A stretch of DNA of 64,000 bases from JBDKGH01 sp039798265 (GTDB lineage Bacteria; Bacteroidota; Bacteroidia; Flavobacteriales_D; Sanyastnellaceae): the NCBI GenBank assembly GCA_039798265.1, contig JBDKGH010000139.1, positions 1 through 64,000 of the forward strand, read 5' to 3'. Made by a program: the position numbers and the translations under genes. A model generated the notes under the pieces. That model had not been told where the DNA came from, did not search any database, and worked only from the letters and a program-made list of their open reading frames with translations. This document shows positions 9,291 to 17,873 of this stretch, in pieces (the first letter of the stretch is position 1; every line of letters begins with the position of its first letter).

Positions 9291-10067
9291 GTGAGTAAGT
9301 TGTTCGCCCCCATATATTTCATTTACAAGCTTTGGATAGGCCTCGTTTTCTGGCTTACCCTGTTATTGCTGTATCCAGTGTTTTGGGTATTGCTCAGTCG
9401 CGAGCGGTGGTTTAAAGCCGCCTTTCAGATGAAAAGAGTGTGGTCACGGCTCTTTCAATGGTTCCTTTTTTGTCCAGTAAAACCTGTTTTCAGTGCACCA
9501 TTGCCCAAAGGCCCTTATATCATTGTTTCCAATCACAGCAGCTATCTCGATACGGTGTTCATGTATTCCGTTTTCCCTGATTACTTTCTATTCATCGGAA
9601 AAGGAGAACTCTTGAAGTGGCCGCTCTTTGGGCTTTTTTTCAGAAAACAAGATATTCCTGTTCACCGAGAGAATGGCCGCGAGGCTTGGAAATCATTGCA
9701 GAAAGCCTATGATGCCATTGATCAAGGTGCTTGCATTGCGATGTATCCGGAAGGCACTATTCCTGATTATGCTCCGCGCATGAAGGCCTTTAAAAACGGA
9801 GCATTTAAGATGGCCATCGATAAGCAAGTTCCTATAGTACCGGTAACTTGGATACAGAATTACAGGATTATGAAAGATCCTGCGTGTCTATTTGAGTACT
9901 CCTTGCCGGCGGTGGTGATGGTGCATGTGCACGAACCAATTAATTGTAAGGGGTTAACAGACGAAGATTTGGTAAATTTGCGCACTCGTGTTTTTGAAAC
10001 GATCGATGGCACCCTTCCTCCACAATTCAGGAAAACGGCTTATGACAATCGAAAACAGGAACATTAA
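9291..10067 (+). CDS. plsC: 1-acyl-sn-glycerol-3-phosphate acyltransferase family protein
   Basis: The protein belongs to the PlsC/LPLAT family. A hydrophobic N-terminal segment (IYKLWIGLVFWLTLLLLYP) anchors it in the inner membrane. The catalytic HX4D motif is NHSSYLD, and the acyl-acceptor site motif is YPEGTIP. No ATG opens the frame. A GTG at 9291, preceded by AGGA at 9282-9285, gives about 258 residues, close to family length. Earlier TTG (9189) and GTG (9234) codons are possible, but the TTG leaves only seven bases to the divergent trpS start. It lies 14 bases before a glycosyltransferase and may act on its lipid, or in general phospholipid synthesis. Confidence 0.85.
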   Translation: MSKLFAPIYFIYKLWIGLVFWLTLLLLYPVFWVLLSRERWFKAAFQMKRVWSRLFQWFLFCPVKPVFSAPLPKGPYIIVSNHSSYLDTVFMYSVFPDYFLFIGKGELLKWPLFGLFFRKQDIPVHRENGREAWKSLQKAYDAIDQGACIAMYPEGTIPDYAPRMKAFKNGAFKMAIDKQVPIVPVTWIQNYRIMKDPACLFEYSLPAVVMVHVHEPINCKGLTDEDLVNLRTRVFETIDGTLPPQFRKTAYDNRKQEH

Positions 10068-10081
10068 TTGAACTTATTTGC

Positions 10082-10807
10082 ATGAAACTTTCTATTCTTA
10101 TTCCCGCTTATAACGAGGAAAACACGATTACAGCTATTCTTGATCGCATTGCTGAAGTAAAGCTTGTGAACAACATCGAGCAAGAAATCGTCATTGTAAA
10201 TGATGCTTCTCGAGACAATACAAAAGCTGTAGTAGAACGTTACATTGCAGCGCACCCAGAGCGTACGATTAAATTTTTCTCTCAAACGGTTAACCAAGGT
10301 AAAGGAGCTGCTATTCATAAGGCCATCGAATTAGCTACCGGTGATTACCTAGTGGTGCAAGATGCCGATTTGGAATATGATCCGCATGAGTTCAATGATT
10401 TGTTGAAACCTGTATTCATCGCCCAAGCTGATGTGGTGTATGGTTCTCGCTTTATGGGAGGTAATGCACACCGCATTATGTTCTTTTGGCACAGCATAGG
10501 TAACCGTTGGCTCACCTTCGCGAGCAATGCGCTTACGAACTTGAACTTGACCGATATGGAAACCTGTTATAAATTGATGCGTTCGGATATTGCCAAATCG
10601 CTATTGCTAAAAGAAAAACGTTTTGGTTTCGAGCCAGAAGTAACCGCAAAATTGGCGCGATTGAAGGACATTCGTATTTATGAAATTGGTATTTCGTATT
10701 ACGGACGCACTTATGCAGAAGGAAAAAAAATCGGATGGAAAGATGGTTTCCGAGCCATTTGGTGCATCATGAAGTACAACATTTGGGATCGTAAACACCT
10801 CAAATAA
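10082..10807 (+). CDS. Family 2 glycosyltransferase, DPM1-like
   Basis: The protein has 241 residues and no membrane segments. The GT-A fold is marked by ILIPAYNEENTI at the N-terminus and the metal-binding acidic motif VQDADLEYDP near residue 100. The later KRFGFEPEVTAKLARL and SYYGRTYAEGKKI are typical of dolichol/polyprenyl-phosphate mannose synthases. Those enzymes transfer a sugar from a nucleotide to polyprenyl phosphate at the inner face of the membrane. Two large GT-C-like membrane proteins follow within two bases and by overlap, which suggests it supplies their lipid-linked sugar donor. The sugar is not determined. Confidence 0.9.
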   Translation: MKLSILIPAYNEENTITAILDRIAEVKLVNNIEQEIVIVNDASRDNTKAVVERYIAAHPERTIKFFSQTVNQGKGAAIHKAIELATGDYLVVQDADLEYDPHEFNDLLKPVFIAQADVVYGSRFMGGNAHRIMFFWHSIGNRWLTFASNALTNLNLTDMETCYKLMRSDIAKSLLLKEKRFGFEPEVTAKLARLKDIRIYEIGISYYGRTYAEGKKIGWKDGFRAIWCIMKYNIWDRKHLK

Positions 10808-10809
10808 TC

Positions 10810-12375
10810 ATGCTTCCTGTGAATCCAGGTAGGCTATCTATTTTAAATCGGTTCGAGCTTCCTTTATTTATTGGAGTAGTACTGGTACATGTGTGTGCCC
10901 TCTATTCTTTGCCCGCCTTGGTATCACTCGATGGGCCAGGCCATTTGTACACGGCGCGTTTGCTTCAAGCATTAGCCAGAGGCGAGGAATGGATCGCTCC
11001 TTATTTTGTATTTAACACCTTTCCTTGTCCAAATGGCTTAGGGGATTACCTGCTTTCTTTTTTCATTGGATGGGCAGATCCTGTTCGGATCGAAATTTAT
11101 TTTCTGATCGTTTATTTTCTTCTTTTTGTAACGGGCTTTCGCAGATTAATGTGTGGTTTTTTTCCTGATCAAAAAGGGTATGCATGGCTCGCATTTCCGC
11201 TCGTATTTCACGTAGTGCTAGTTCTTGGATTTCATAATTTTAATTTGGGTATTGCCTTGTTATGGTGGACCCTTGCGGCATATATCCGTTATGCGCAGCA
11301 GCCTAATTGGAAAAGAAGCATTGTTTTGTTGTTGCTCTCTTTGTTATTGTATTTCTCGCATTTGGTCGTATTCGGTGTGTTTGGATTTTTTGTCATGGCT
11401 CATTTCGCCGTGAGTTGGTGGGAGAACAAAACAGCGCCTTGGTTTTGGAAAAAAACGGTGATCGTTCAGTTGATGGTGGCTTTTCTTCCAGTATTTGCGC
11501 TTGCATTGGCCTACTTCAACTATGAAACCGAAAGCAGTGGATATGTCCATTTATCAAGCACTGAAATTTTGAAGCTGCTTTATTTAGGCAAACCTTTCGA
11601 ATTGTTTAGTCATAAAGAAGGCAGTTACTATTATCAGATGATGGGGGTATTGCTGATTTGTGCAACGGTCAGTTTTTTCTGGAAAAAACAACGCGAAGCA
11701 TTTTCAACATGGCTAAGCGTAATGATCCTATTCGCCATTCTTTTATTCATCGCTACCTTACTATTACCAGACCATTCTACTGGTGGAGGCGAGCTTACTC
11801 GCAGGCTGGCGTATTTTACGCTAGTGGCTGTTTTCATCAGCTTGTTCTTCACCATTCGTTCTGCTACTTGGCGATCGGTTGCGGTGATCGCCATTTTTCT
11901 TGTTCATGTAGCACGGTCACAGTTTCTTTTTCATCGGGAAACAATAAATGCGGTGCACATCAACGAAATGTCGAAGCTGTACGATTTGGTACAAGAAAAT
12001 GAAATCATGTGGACCTTTAATTGGTCGGGCAATTGGTTGCTCAATCACACATCTAAATATATCGCTGCGCAAAAATCGCTCATCATGCCGGATCATTTGG
12101 GGGGAACAAAACTCTACACTCCTGTGATGTGGAAGGATCCCTATCGGTTAAATCAACAAGTGTGGTGTCTCAACTTTGAACAGTGGTTGTGCGATTTGGA
12201 AAAAACAGAACAAGATTTTCATCGAGAGGTGCGTTATTTCATGGCCATTGGTGAGTGTACCGAACAATCCATTGGTCGCGACAAATGTGAGGCTTGGCGG
12301 TTGTTCCTATCGGATTCATGTCAGTTGATCGGCCAAGCAGAAAATGGGTATATTCGTTTATATGAAAGGAAATAG
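10810..12375 (+). CDS. Multi-pass membrane protein, GT-C glycosyltransferase-like
   Basis: The protein has 521 residues with about eleven predicted hydrophobic segments over the first 380 and a soluble C-terminal part. The first outer loop has SLDGPGHLYTARLLQ, an acidic residue near a His. This is where GT-C enzymes (ArnT, PMT and relatives) keep the catalytic Asp. Together with the preceding polyprenyl-sugar synthase this suggests transfer of a lipid-linked sugar to an acceptor at the outer face of the inner membrane. I do not recognise a specific subfamily. It overlaps the next gene by 14 bases, so the two are translated from one message. Confidence 0.75.
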   Translation: MLPVNPGRLSILNRFELPLFIGVVLVHVCALYSLPALVSLDGPGHLYTARLLQALARGEEWIAPYFVFNTFPCPNGLGDYLLSFFIGWADPVRIEIYFLIVYFLLFVTGFRRLMCGFFPDQKGYAWLAFPLVFHVVLVLGFHNFNLGIALLWWTLAAYIRYAQQPNWKRSIVLLLLSLLLYFSHLVVFGVFGFFVMAHFAVSWWENKTAPWFWKKTVIVQLMVAFLPVFALALAYFNYETESSGYVHLSSTEILKLLYLGKPFELFSHKEGSYYYQMMGVLLICATVSFFWKKQREAFSTWLSVMILFAILLFIATLLLPDHSTGGGELTRRLAYFTLVAVFISLFFTIRSATWRSVAVIAIFLVHVARSQFLFHRETINAVHINEMSKLYDLVQENEIMWTFNWSGNWLLNHTSKYIAAQKSLIMPDHLGGTKLYTPVMWKDPYRLNQQVWCLNFEQWLCDLEKTEQDFHREVRYFMAIGECTEQSIGRDKCEAWRLFLSDSCQLIGQAENGYIRLYERK

Positions 12376-14170
12376 TCAATCGGTCATTGTGCGATCTACC
12401 AGCTTGTGGTTAGTGATTGCATCGATTGTTTTCGTTTCCGTTTTTTCTTTGCGAAAAGGTTGGCTTAATGTGATCACGTGGGATGTAGTGGGCTATTATC
12501 ATTACTTACCTGCACTCTTTATTGATCATGATATTCGTCTCGAAAACTTGGCGCATCAAGAAGCGTTGCGTCAGAAATATGACTTCAGTTCGAGTTTGTA
12601 TCAATTTCATGAGGTAGAAGGCACTTCCGCTCATGTTGATCAATATTCGTATGGGATGGCCTTGGCATATTCTCCTGCTTTTTTTGTAGGCCATTGGTGT
12701 GCAGGCTGGTTTGGATACGAGCAAGATGGTTTTTCTTGGCCCTATCAATGTTCGTTATGGCTTTGGACACTTTTATGGATTGCTCTTGGTTTTTTTCAGT
12801 TGAGAAAACTACTGCTTCATTTTTTCAGTGAGGCAATTACTTCATGGTTAATCATAGCATTGTTTTTTGGAAGTAACTACTTGTTTAATGTCCCAGGCGC
12901 AATGGCTACTTCGCATGGCTATTTGTTTACCTATTTCGTTCTTTTTTTAAATGCCGTTATTCGTTGGCAGCATCAACAGACCATTCGCTCATGGATATCG
13001 GTTTGTCTTATTGCCGGATTGGCCGCTATTTGTCGACCAACAGAAATACTATGGATGATTATTCCGCTTCTTTGGGGAGTAGATTCGGTGAAATCCCTAT
13101 TGATCCGAGTACAGTATTTTTTATGGAACAAAAAAGGAGAGCTGATAGTGGCGGCTGTGGTCTTTATAGCACTGGCATTTCCTCAATTTTTGTATTGGAA
13201 AACAGTAACCGGCCATTGGATCTACAATAGTTATTCGAACCCAGGTGAAGGCTTCGATTTTCTTTCTCCGCACACGTATTCGTTTTTATTTTCTGCACGT
13301 AAGGGTTGGTTTATTTACACGCCTATGGCGGCCATCGGCGCTTTTGGGTTGTGGAAGTTAAAGAACTATGCTCCATATTTGTGGTGGAGTTTTGGTGTGT
13401 ATTTTTTAGTTAATCTCTACCTAGTTTCCAGTTGGACCACCTGGTGGTATGCGCAGTGTTTTTCGCAACGCGCGATGGTACAAACGCTGCCCATGATATT
13501 GATTGGATTAGGATTTTTATGGAAGAATATAGAATTCACCAAGTGGCGCGGTAAGCTGTCGTTGTTTGTTTCAATCCTTTCGGTGGTGATAGGTTTATGG
13601 TTTAATCTGCTTTATCACCGGTATGTACTTCACATGGACCGCATGACGCCGCAATACTTGAGTAAAGTTTTTTACCGGTGGAACAAAACAAGTGAATTCA
13701 ATCACCTTTTGTTGGTAAACCACAACTCCGATTCTCTTCCCAACTTTGAAAATGAAGCGGAGTATAGACGCCGTGCTCCAGTCGTTTTGGGAACGGATAC
13801 CGCATTGCTTCATCCACAAAGTCCTTTTTTAGGAATGATCGAAAATGCCTACAGTGAGTTTGGTACTGCAGATCATTATGGAATAAAAATAGCGGCAGAA
13901 ATTTGGATGGATAGCTTGCCCGAAGAGGGAGACATATTGCTCGTAGGTCAAATGGCACATCATGAAAAACCCTATGGTTATAGAACCACAGGGTTTAAAC
14001 CAGCAGTGTTTGTACCTGGTCAATGGAATCCTTTGAGCGTATATTATCTCACACCGGAGATGCGCTCAAGAGAAGACGTATTTAAGTGTTTCGTTTGGTA
14101 CCGAGGGCAGAAGGAAATAAAAGTCCGTTCTCGCTCGGTAACATTATACGAGCCCATTTTTCAGCCCTAA
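12362..14170 (+). CDS. Multi-pass membrane protein, GT-C glycosyltransferase-like
   Basis: The protein has 602 residues with many hydrophobic helices up to about residue 430, then a soluble domain. The first loop reads TWDVVGYYHYLPALFIDHDI. The 'D-x-x-G-Y-Y-x-Y-L' pattern with an early Asp is found in GT-C-like membrane proteins of unknown specificity. A second soluble region near the C-terminus may bind the acceptor. I placed the start at the ATG at 12362, just before the first helix; an in-frame ATG 18 bases upstream is also possible. Together with the previous two genes it forms a probable lipid-linked sugar transfer unit. Its stop overlaps by four bases the stop of the convergent lipoprotein gene. 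Confidence 0.75.
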   Translation: MKGNSQSVIVRSTSLWLVIASIVFVSVFSLRKGWLNVITWDVVGYYHYLPALFIDHDIRLENLAHQEALRQKYDFSSSLYQFHEVEGTSAHVDQYSYGMALAYSPAFFVGHWCAGWFGYEQDGFSWPYQCSLWLWTLLWIALGFFQLRKLLLHFFSEAITSWLIIALFFGSNYLFNVPGAMATSHGYLFTYFVLFLNAVIRWQHQQTIRSWISVCLIAGLAAICRPTEILWMIIPLLWGVDSVKSLLIRVQYFLWNKKGELIVAAVVFIALAFPQFLYWKTVTGHWIYNSYSNPGEGFDFLSPHTYSFLFSARKGWFIYTPMAAIGAFGLWKLKNYAPYLWWSFGVYFLVNLYLVSSWTTWWYAQCFSQRAMVQTLPMILIGLGFLWKNIEFTKWRGKLSLFVSILSVVIGLWFNLLYHRYVLHMDRMTPQYLSKVFYRWNKTSEFNHLLLVNHNSDSLPNFENEAEYRRRAPVVLGTDTALLHPQSPFLGMIENAYSEFGTADHYGIKIAAEIWMDSLPEEGDILLVGQMAHHEKPYGYRTTGFKPAVFVPGQWNPLSVYYLTPEMRSREDVFKCFVWYRGQKEIKVRSRSVTLYEPIFQP

Positions 14171-14640
14171 TCAATTTCTAGGCGATCAGTAGAAACGCCG
14201 TGGCAACTATTGCAAGCGCCGGTGGTGATATCGTCGGACATTTCATATACATTTCCTGTAGATGAAATGACGGTAGGATAGAGACCTCCGCTGAAATCGA
14301 TATCATCGGTTGTGTAGAAGTTTCCGAGATTATCCACTTCAATAGTAGCGCGCAGAGTTCCGGTGCTATTTTCTCCAGTGTAGAGTTTAACGGTTCCATT
14401 TTTCGAAGCACTACCATTGGATTTATAGGTAGTTCCTGCGGCATTAAAGCAGCCCTCACCCTCACCGCCAGAAGTATGGCAGGAGAAGCAGTTTCGGCCG
14501 TTGTTATGGCTATCATCAGCACCGTGTGAGCTTATGTTGGTTTCGCCGCAACCTTTCTCACGTTCGCAAGAAGTTAAAGAGATGGCAAAAGTCCCCGATA
14601 CGAGAACTAAAAAGGCGATCATTGTTTTTTGTATCCGCAT
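14167..14640 (-). CDS. Putative two-heme c-type cytochrome lipoprotein
   Basis: The protein has 157 residues. A lipoprotein signal peptide ends in SLTSC with lipid-anchored Cys25. Two heme-attachment motifs are visible: CFSCH at about 51-55 and CNSCH at about 143-147. Between them lies a beta-rich stretch of about 80 residues (GTVKLYTGENSTGTLRATI) that looks like a small sandwich domain inserted between the hemes. Covalent heme c attachment outside the inner membrane is expected. The axial ligands and redox partner are unknown. No electron-transfer genes adjoin it, so it may be a sensor or an accessory electron carrier. Confidence 0.75.
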   Translation of the reverse strand: MRIQKTMIAFLVLVSGTFAISLTSCEREKGCGETNISSHGADDSHNNGRNCFSCHTSGGEGEGCFNAAGTTYKSNGSASKNGTVKLYTGENSTGTLRATIEVDNLGNFYTTDDIDFSGGLYPTVISSTGNVYEMSDDITTGACNSCHGVSTDRLEID

Positions 14641-14896
14641 GACTTATTTTTTAGAAGTATGGTTATCTACTTTGATCCATTTGGAGAGTCATCACTCATA
14701 GTGAATACAACGAAGTAAAGCAGAAACCCTAAAGATAACCTACAAAAGACTTTCACAAGGATTCTTAGGTTGATGTAAAGAAAGGAAGCTTTTTAGGGCG
14801 TAATGGTGGAAAGCAGCTGATCGGGGAAAATGGGGAGGTGAGAGGTGGAAAATTGATATTCGAATTTATGTGGTAACGGCATTTATGCTAACAAAT
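14641..14896. other. Intergenic stretch without a recognisable gene
   Basis: This 256-base stretch upstream of the cytochrome-like lipoprotein holds no open frame with coding character on either strand and no clear TAnnTTTG promoter. It leads into the palindromic repeat. Confidence 0.6.
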
Positions 14897-14984
14897 GGTA
14901 AAGACCTTATAGGTCTTAGACCTATAAGGTCTTTACCTAATTTTTTTTGATAATTCCAAATTTTACTTATTCAGCCCCAGCCAA
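14897..14984. repeat. Palindromic dispersed repeat, copy 1
   Basis: A perfect 20-base inverted repeat (14897-14916 and 14918-14937) has a one-base centre. Each arm contains the near-palindrome AGACCTATAAGGTCT. It is followed by ACCTAA, a run of eight or more T, and a flank ending TTACTTATTC. A second copy with the same palindrome core and a similar flank lies at 37953-38023. It sits between a minus-strand terminator and the start of the next minus-strand gene. It would form a long hairpin in DNA or RNA and could act as a terminator on the plus strand. Confidence 0.8.
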
Positions 14985-15033
14985 CCGATTCGGCGATTTA
15001 TGCATCGCGATAGGCATAACAATGCTTATATGC

Positions 15034-15069
15034 AAAAAAAAAGCTGTCACTCATGAGTGACAGCTTTTT
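15034..15069 (-). terminator. Rho-independent terminator of the bacilliredoxin gene
   Basis: A 16-base perfect inverted repeat around the core AAGCTGTCACTCA / TGAGTGACAGCTT. On the minus strand it is followed by nine T. It begins 20 bases after the bacilliredoxin stop. Confidence 0.85.
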
Positions 15070-15088
15070 CAATACGGACTGAATTCGC

Positions 15089-15502
15089 TTAACAGAATTC
15101 TTCGAAAGTCATTTTTAAGTGCTCCGCTATCATATCAGCCGTACGGCCTTCGATATGGTGGCGCTCTACCATGTGCATCAACTTGCCGTCTTTGAAGAGG
15201 GCGATGCTAGGAGATGAAGGTGGGTAAGGCAACATGTACTGACGAGCGCGATCTACTGCTTCGCGATCTACACCGGCAAATGAGGTTACCAATTTACCAG
15301 GAACTTTGGCTGAGCTTTGAACGGCCTTTTTTACACCGGGGCGCATGCTGCCTGCAGCACAACCACAAACGGAGTTAAGCACTACGAGCACTGTGCCTGG
15401 AGTATTTACAGCTGTGTCAACGGCTTCTGGGGTCATTGCTTCTTCGAAGCCTACACTATCAAGGTCAGCTCTCATTGGAGCTACTAATTCTGGAGGATAC
15501 AT
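15089..15502 (-). CDS. Bacilliredoxin, BrxA/BrxB (YphP) family
   Basis: The protein has 137 residues with a thioredoxin-like fold. The family's CGC active site is present in NSVCGCAAGSMRPGV. The N-terminus MYPPELVAPMRADL is also typical. These cytosolic proteins remove bacillithiol mixed disulfides from proteins after oxidative stress. Bacteroidota do make bacillithiol or related thiols, so this function is plausible, but the synthesis genes are not in the window. The length and start match the family. The gene is a single unit with its own promoter and terminator. Confidence 0.9.
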   Translation of the reverse strand: MYPPELVAPMRADLDSVGFEEAMTPEAVDTAVNTPGTVLVVLNSVCGCAAGSMRPGVKKAVQSSAKVPGKLVTSFAGVDREAVDRARQYMLPYPPSSPSIALFKDGKLMHMVERHHIEGRTADMIAEHLKMTFEEFC

Positions 15503-15525
15503 GTGGTATGTGTTTTAATATGCAA

Positions 15526-15533
15526 CAAATTTA
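15526..15533 (-). promoter_or_regulatory. -10 element of the bacilliredoxin gene
   Basis: TAAATTTG on the minus strand is a perfect TAnnTTTG match, 23 bases before the ATG at 15502. No convincing -33 TTTG is seen at the standard distance. Confidence 0.55.
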
Positions 15534-15575
15534 TAGCGATTTTCTTCCGGCAATCGTCAATAAAGACTAAATTCC

Positions 15576-17330
15576 TTACTGGGGTAGATCGGCTATTTTG
15601 ATGTATAATTCATCGAGTTGAACTTCGCTGATGGGGCTTGGGGCATCGATCATTACATCGCGGCCACTGTTGTTTTTCGGGAAGGCTATGAAGTCGCGAA
15701 TGCTCTCTTGTCCGCCGAATAGAGAGCACAAACGGTCAAAACCAAAGGCTATACCGCCGTGAGGTGGCGCTCCATATTCGAAGGCATTTAACAAGAAACC
15801 AAACTGCGCTTGGGCTTCTTCAGGGGTAAAGCCAAGCAAGTTGAACATGCGGCTTTGTACGTTTTTATCATGAATACGAATGGAGCCACCCCCAACTTCA
15901 ACGCCATTGATCACAAAATCATAAGCGTTCGCATTCACAGCTCCAGGATCACTTTCGAGCAAGGCGAGATGCTCTGGTTTGGGTGAAGTGAATGGATGGT
16001 GCATGGCATGCCAACGTTGTGTTTCTTCACTCCACTCGAGGAGAGGAAAATCGATTACCCAAAGTGGCTTGAATACTTCTGGATTGCGCAAACCAAGGCG
16101 AGAACCCATAAGCAAACGCAATTCACTCATCTGCTTGCGAGTGGCGTTAAGTGCGCCGGATAACAAAAGAATCAAGTCGCCCGCTTTAGCACCAGTCTTT
16201 TCTGCAATGGCTTTCCAGTCTTCTTGAGAATAGAATTTATCGACGGTCGATTTAAACGTACCGTCTTCATTGCACAAACAATAAACTAATCCTTTTGCAC
16301 CTATTTGCGGACGTTTTACCCACTCCGTGAGCTCGTCTAGTTGTTTGCGCGTATAGTTAGAACAGCCTGGGGCAACAATCCCAATCACCGCTTCGGCAGT
16401 GTCGAAAATACCAAAGCCCTTTCCTTGCATGGCTGTGGTCAACTCTTGGAACTCCATACCAAAGCGCACATCGGGCTTATCGTTACCATACAAACGCATA
16501 GCATCAGAATAGAGCATTCGAGGTACTTCGGTAATATCAATTCCTTTAACTGTTTTAAATAAATGACGAACTAATCCTTCGAAAGTATTGAGTATGTCCT
16601 CTTGCTCTACAAAGGCCATTTCGCAGTCGATTTGAGTAAACTCAGGTTGACGATCGGCACGCAAATCTTCGTCACGGAAACAACGAACAATTTGATAGTA
16701 GCGATCATATCCAGCTACCATCAAGATTTGTTTAAACGTTTGTGGAGATTGAGGAAGGGCGTAAAATTGTCCAGGATTCATGCGACTGGGCACCACAAAG
16801 TCGCGCGCACCCTCAGGGGTACTTTTTATCAAGTATGGCGTTTCTATTTCCATAAATGACAAAGAATCGAGGTATTTGCGGGCTTCAATACCAATGCGGT
16901 GGCGAAGCATCAAATTATTTTTAAGTGGATTGCGGCGCAGATCGAGGTATCGCCAATTCATGCGCAAATCATCGCCGCCATCGCTTTCGTCTTCAATGGT
17001 AAATGGAGGCGTTTTAGCCGCGTTTAGCACTTCCAGGTGTTCTACTTGAATTTCGATTTCACCCGTGGCCATATCAAGGTTTTTACTATGACGCTCCACT
17101 ACTTTACCCGTGGCCTTTACGACAAACTCGCGACCTAATTTTCGCGCAGACTCGCACAACTCGGCATGCGTATCCATGTTGAAAGCTAGCTGGGTGATGC
17201 CATATCGGTCACGCAAATCAACAAAGGTCAAACCGCCAAGGTTACGGCCACGCTGAACCCAACCGCTTAGTGTTACTGTTTGTCCAATATGTTGTGGGCG
17301 TAATTCACCACAGGTATGAGAACGATGCAT
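15576..17330 (-). CDS. aspS: Aspartyl-tRNA synthetase
   Basis: The protein has 584 residues, the length of bacterial-type AspRS. It has an N-terminal OB-fold anticodon-binding domain (VTLSGWVQRGRNLGGLTFVD), a class II catalytic core with motif 2 around RCFRDEDLRADRQPEFTQ, a GAD insertion in the middle, and motif 3 GGIAFGFDRL near the C-terminus. It charges tRNA-Asp. Whether it is discriminating or also charges tRNA-Asn cannot be told safely here. The start MHRSHTCGELR is the family N-terminus. A TATCTTCG box lies 20 bases upstream. Confidence 0.96.
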   Translation of the reverse strand: MHRSHTCGELRPQHIGQTVTLSGWVQRGRNLGGLTFVDLRDRYGITQLAFNMDTHAELCESARKLGREFVVKATGKVVERHSKNLDMATGEIEIQVEHLEVLNAAKTPPFTIEDESDGGDDLRMNWRYLDLRRNPLKNNLMLRHRIGIEARKYLDSLSFMEIETPYLIKSTPEGARDFVVPSRMNPGQFYALPQSPQTFKQILMVAGYDRYYQIVRCFRDEDLRADRQPEFTQIDCEMAFVEQEDILNTFEGLVRHLFKTVKGIDITEVPRMLYSDAMRLYGNDKPDVRFGMEFQELTTAMQGKGFGIFDTAEAVIGIVAPGCSNYTRKQLDELTEWVKRPQIGAKGLVYCLCNEDGTFKSTVDKFYSQEDWKAIAEKTGAKAGDLILLLSGALNATRKQMSELRLLMGSRLGLRNPEVFKPLWVIDFPLLEWSEETQRWHAMHHPFTSPKPEHLALLESDPGAVNANAYDFVINGVEVGGGSIRIHDKNVQSRMFNLLGFTPEEAQAQFGFLLNAFEYGAPPHGGIAFGFDRLCSLFGGQESIRDFIAFPKNNSGRDVMIDAPSPISEVQLDELYIKIADLPQ

Positions 17331-17350
17331 AAACGTACAATTTAGAGGCG

Positions 17351-17358
17351 CGAAGATA
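17351..17358 (-). promoter_or_regulatory. Putative -10 element of aspS
   Basis: TATCTTCG on the minus strand, one mismatch to TAnnTTTG, 20 bases before the aspS ATG. The -33 part is not clear. Confidence 0.45.
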
Positions 17359-17468
17359 CTGTAAAGTGAGAACCTTTTAAGTCAAATTGGCCACAGATCA
17401 TTTTACTTTTTGATGATGTAAAAACACCATAGACTTGATTCTTGGAAACTTCCTTTGCAAAAAAAACA

Positions 17469-17570
17469 ATGAAGACCATTCATCTACAGCCGCAATATTG
17501 GGCAGCAGGATTTTTACTCCTACTGATCCTTTTGCTTTTGGCTTTTGCATTTTCGGTTGCCACCACTTAA
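17469..17570 (+). CDS. Possible 33-residue single-span membrane peptide
   Basis: ATG at 17469 to TAA at 17570 encodes MKTIHLQPQYW followed by about 20 strongly hydrophobic residues rich in Leu and ending SVATT. This is one clean transmembrane helix with a short N-terminal tail. It stands in the otherwise gene-free interval between aspS and the helicase (17331-17873). TTCCTTTG, one mismatch to the -10 consensus, lies just upstream, and a hairpin follows about 100 bases later. Small hydrophobic frames arise by chance in T-rich DNA, so this stays a candidate. No family is recognised. Confidence 0.35.
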   Translation: MKTIHLQPQYWAAGFLLLLILLLLAFAFSVATT

Positions 17571-17669
17571 CATAGGGACACTCGTTTCTATTTTGGAGCG
17601 GTTGAATTTTGCGCACAGGGTAGGCAAAAAACCACTCCCATTCATGATTCTGTAGAATTTTCAAAAACA

Positions 17670-17691
17670 GCCTTTAGCCTTTTCTAAAGGC
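17670..17691 (+). terminator. Possible terminator hairpin between aspS and the helicase
   Basis: An eight-base stem GCCTTTAG / CTAAAGGC with a six-base loop is followed by a T-rich stretch (CTTGTTTTTGTT). The T run is interrupted, so function is uncertain. It could close a short transcript covering the 33-codon frame. Confidence 0.35.
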
Positions 17692-17754
17692 GCTCTTGTT
17701 TTTGTTAACTACCTCGCCTTGGCAATCTTTGGCTTTTACCGAAGAGATATGTCG

Positions 17755-17762
17755 TATCTTTG
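17755..17762 (+). promoter_or_regulatory. -10 element of the DEAD-box helicase gene
   Basis: TATCTTTG is a perfect TAnnTTTG match. It lies 111 bases before the ATG, giving a long 5' leader of about 105 bases. Long leaders are usual for cold-regulated RNA helicase genes, but no specific structure is established here. Confidence 0.5.
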
Positions 17763-17873
17763 TGGTGTTGTTAATGAGGTACTTGTAGTTTTAGTTCGCA
17801 TTAGCAGTTAATTAAATAACAGCATCTGTTAGCCTTGCATAAGAGCTTGGGAGCAGAAGCGAATGAAAAAAGC

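Noticed and set aside
12344..12361. Longer start for the second GT-C-like protein
   Set aside because: The extra six codons lie inside the preceding gene and add nothing; the ATG at 12362 is just before the first helix. It cannot be fully excluded.
14897..14937. Palindromic repeats considered as CRISPR or att sites
   Set aside because: There are only two copies 23 kb apart, without spacers, cas genes or an integrase nearby.
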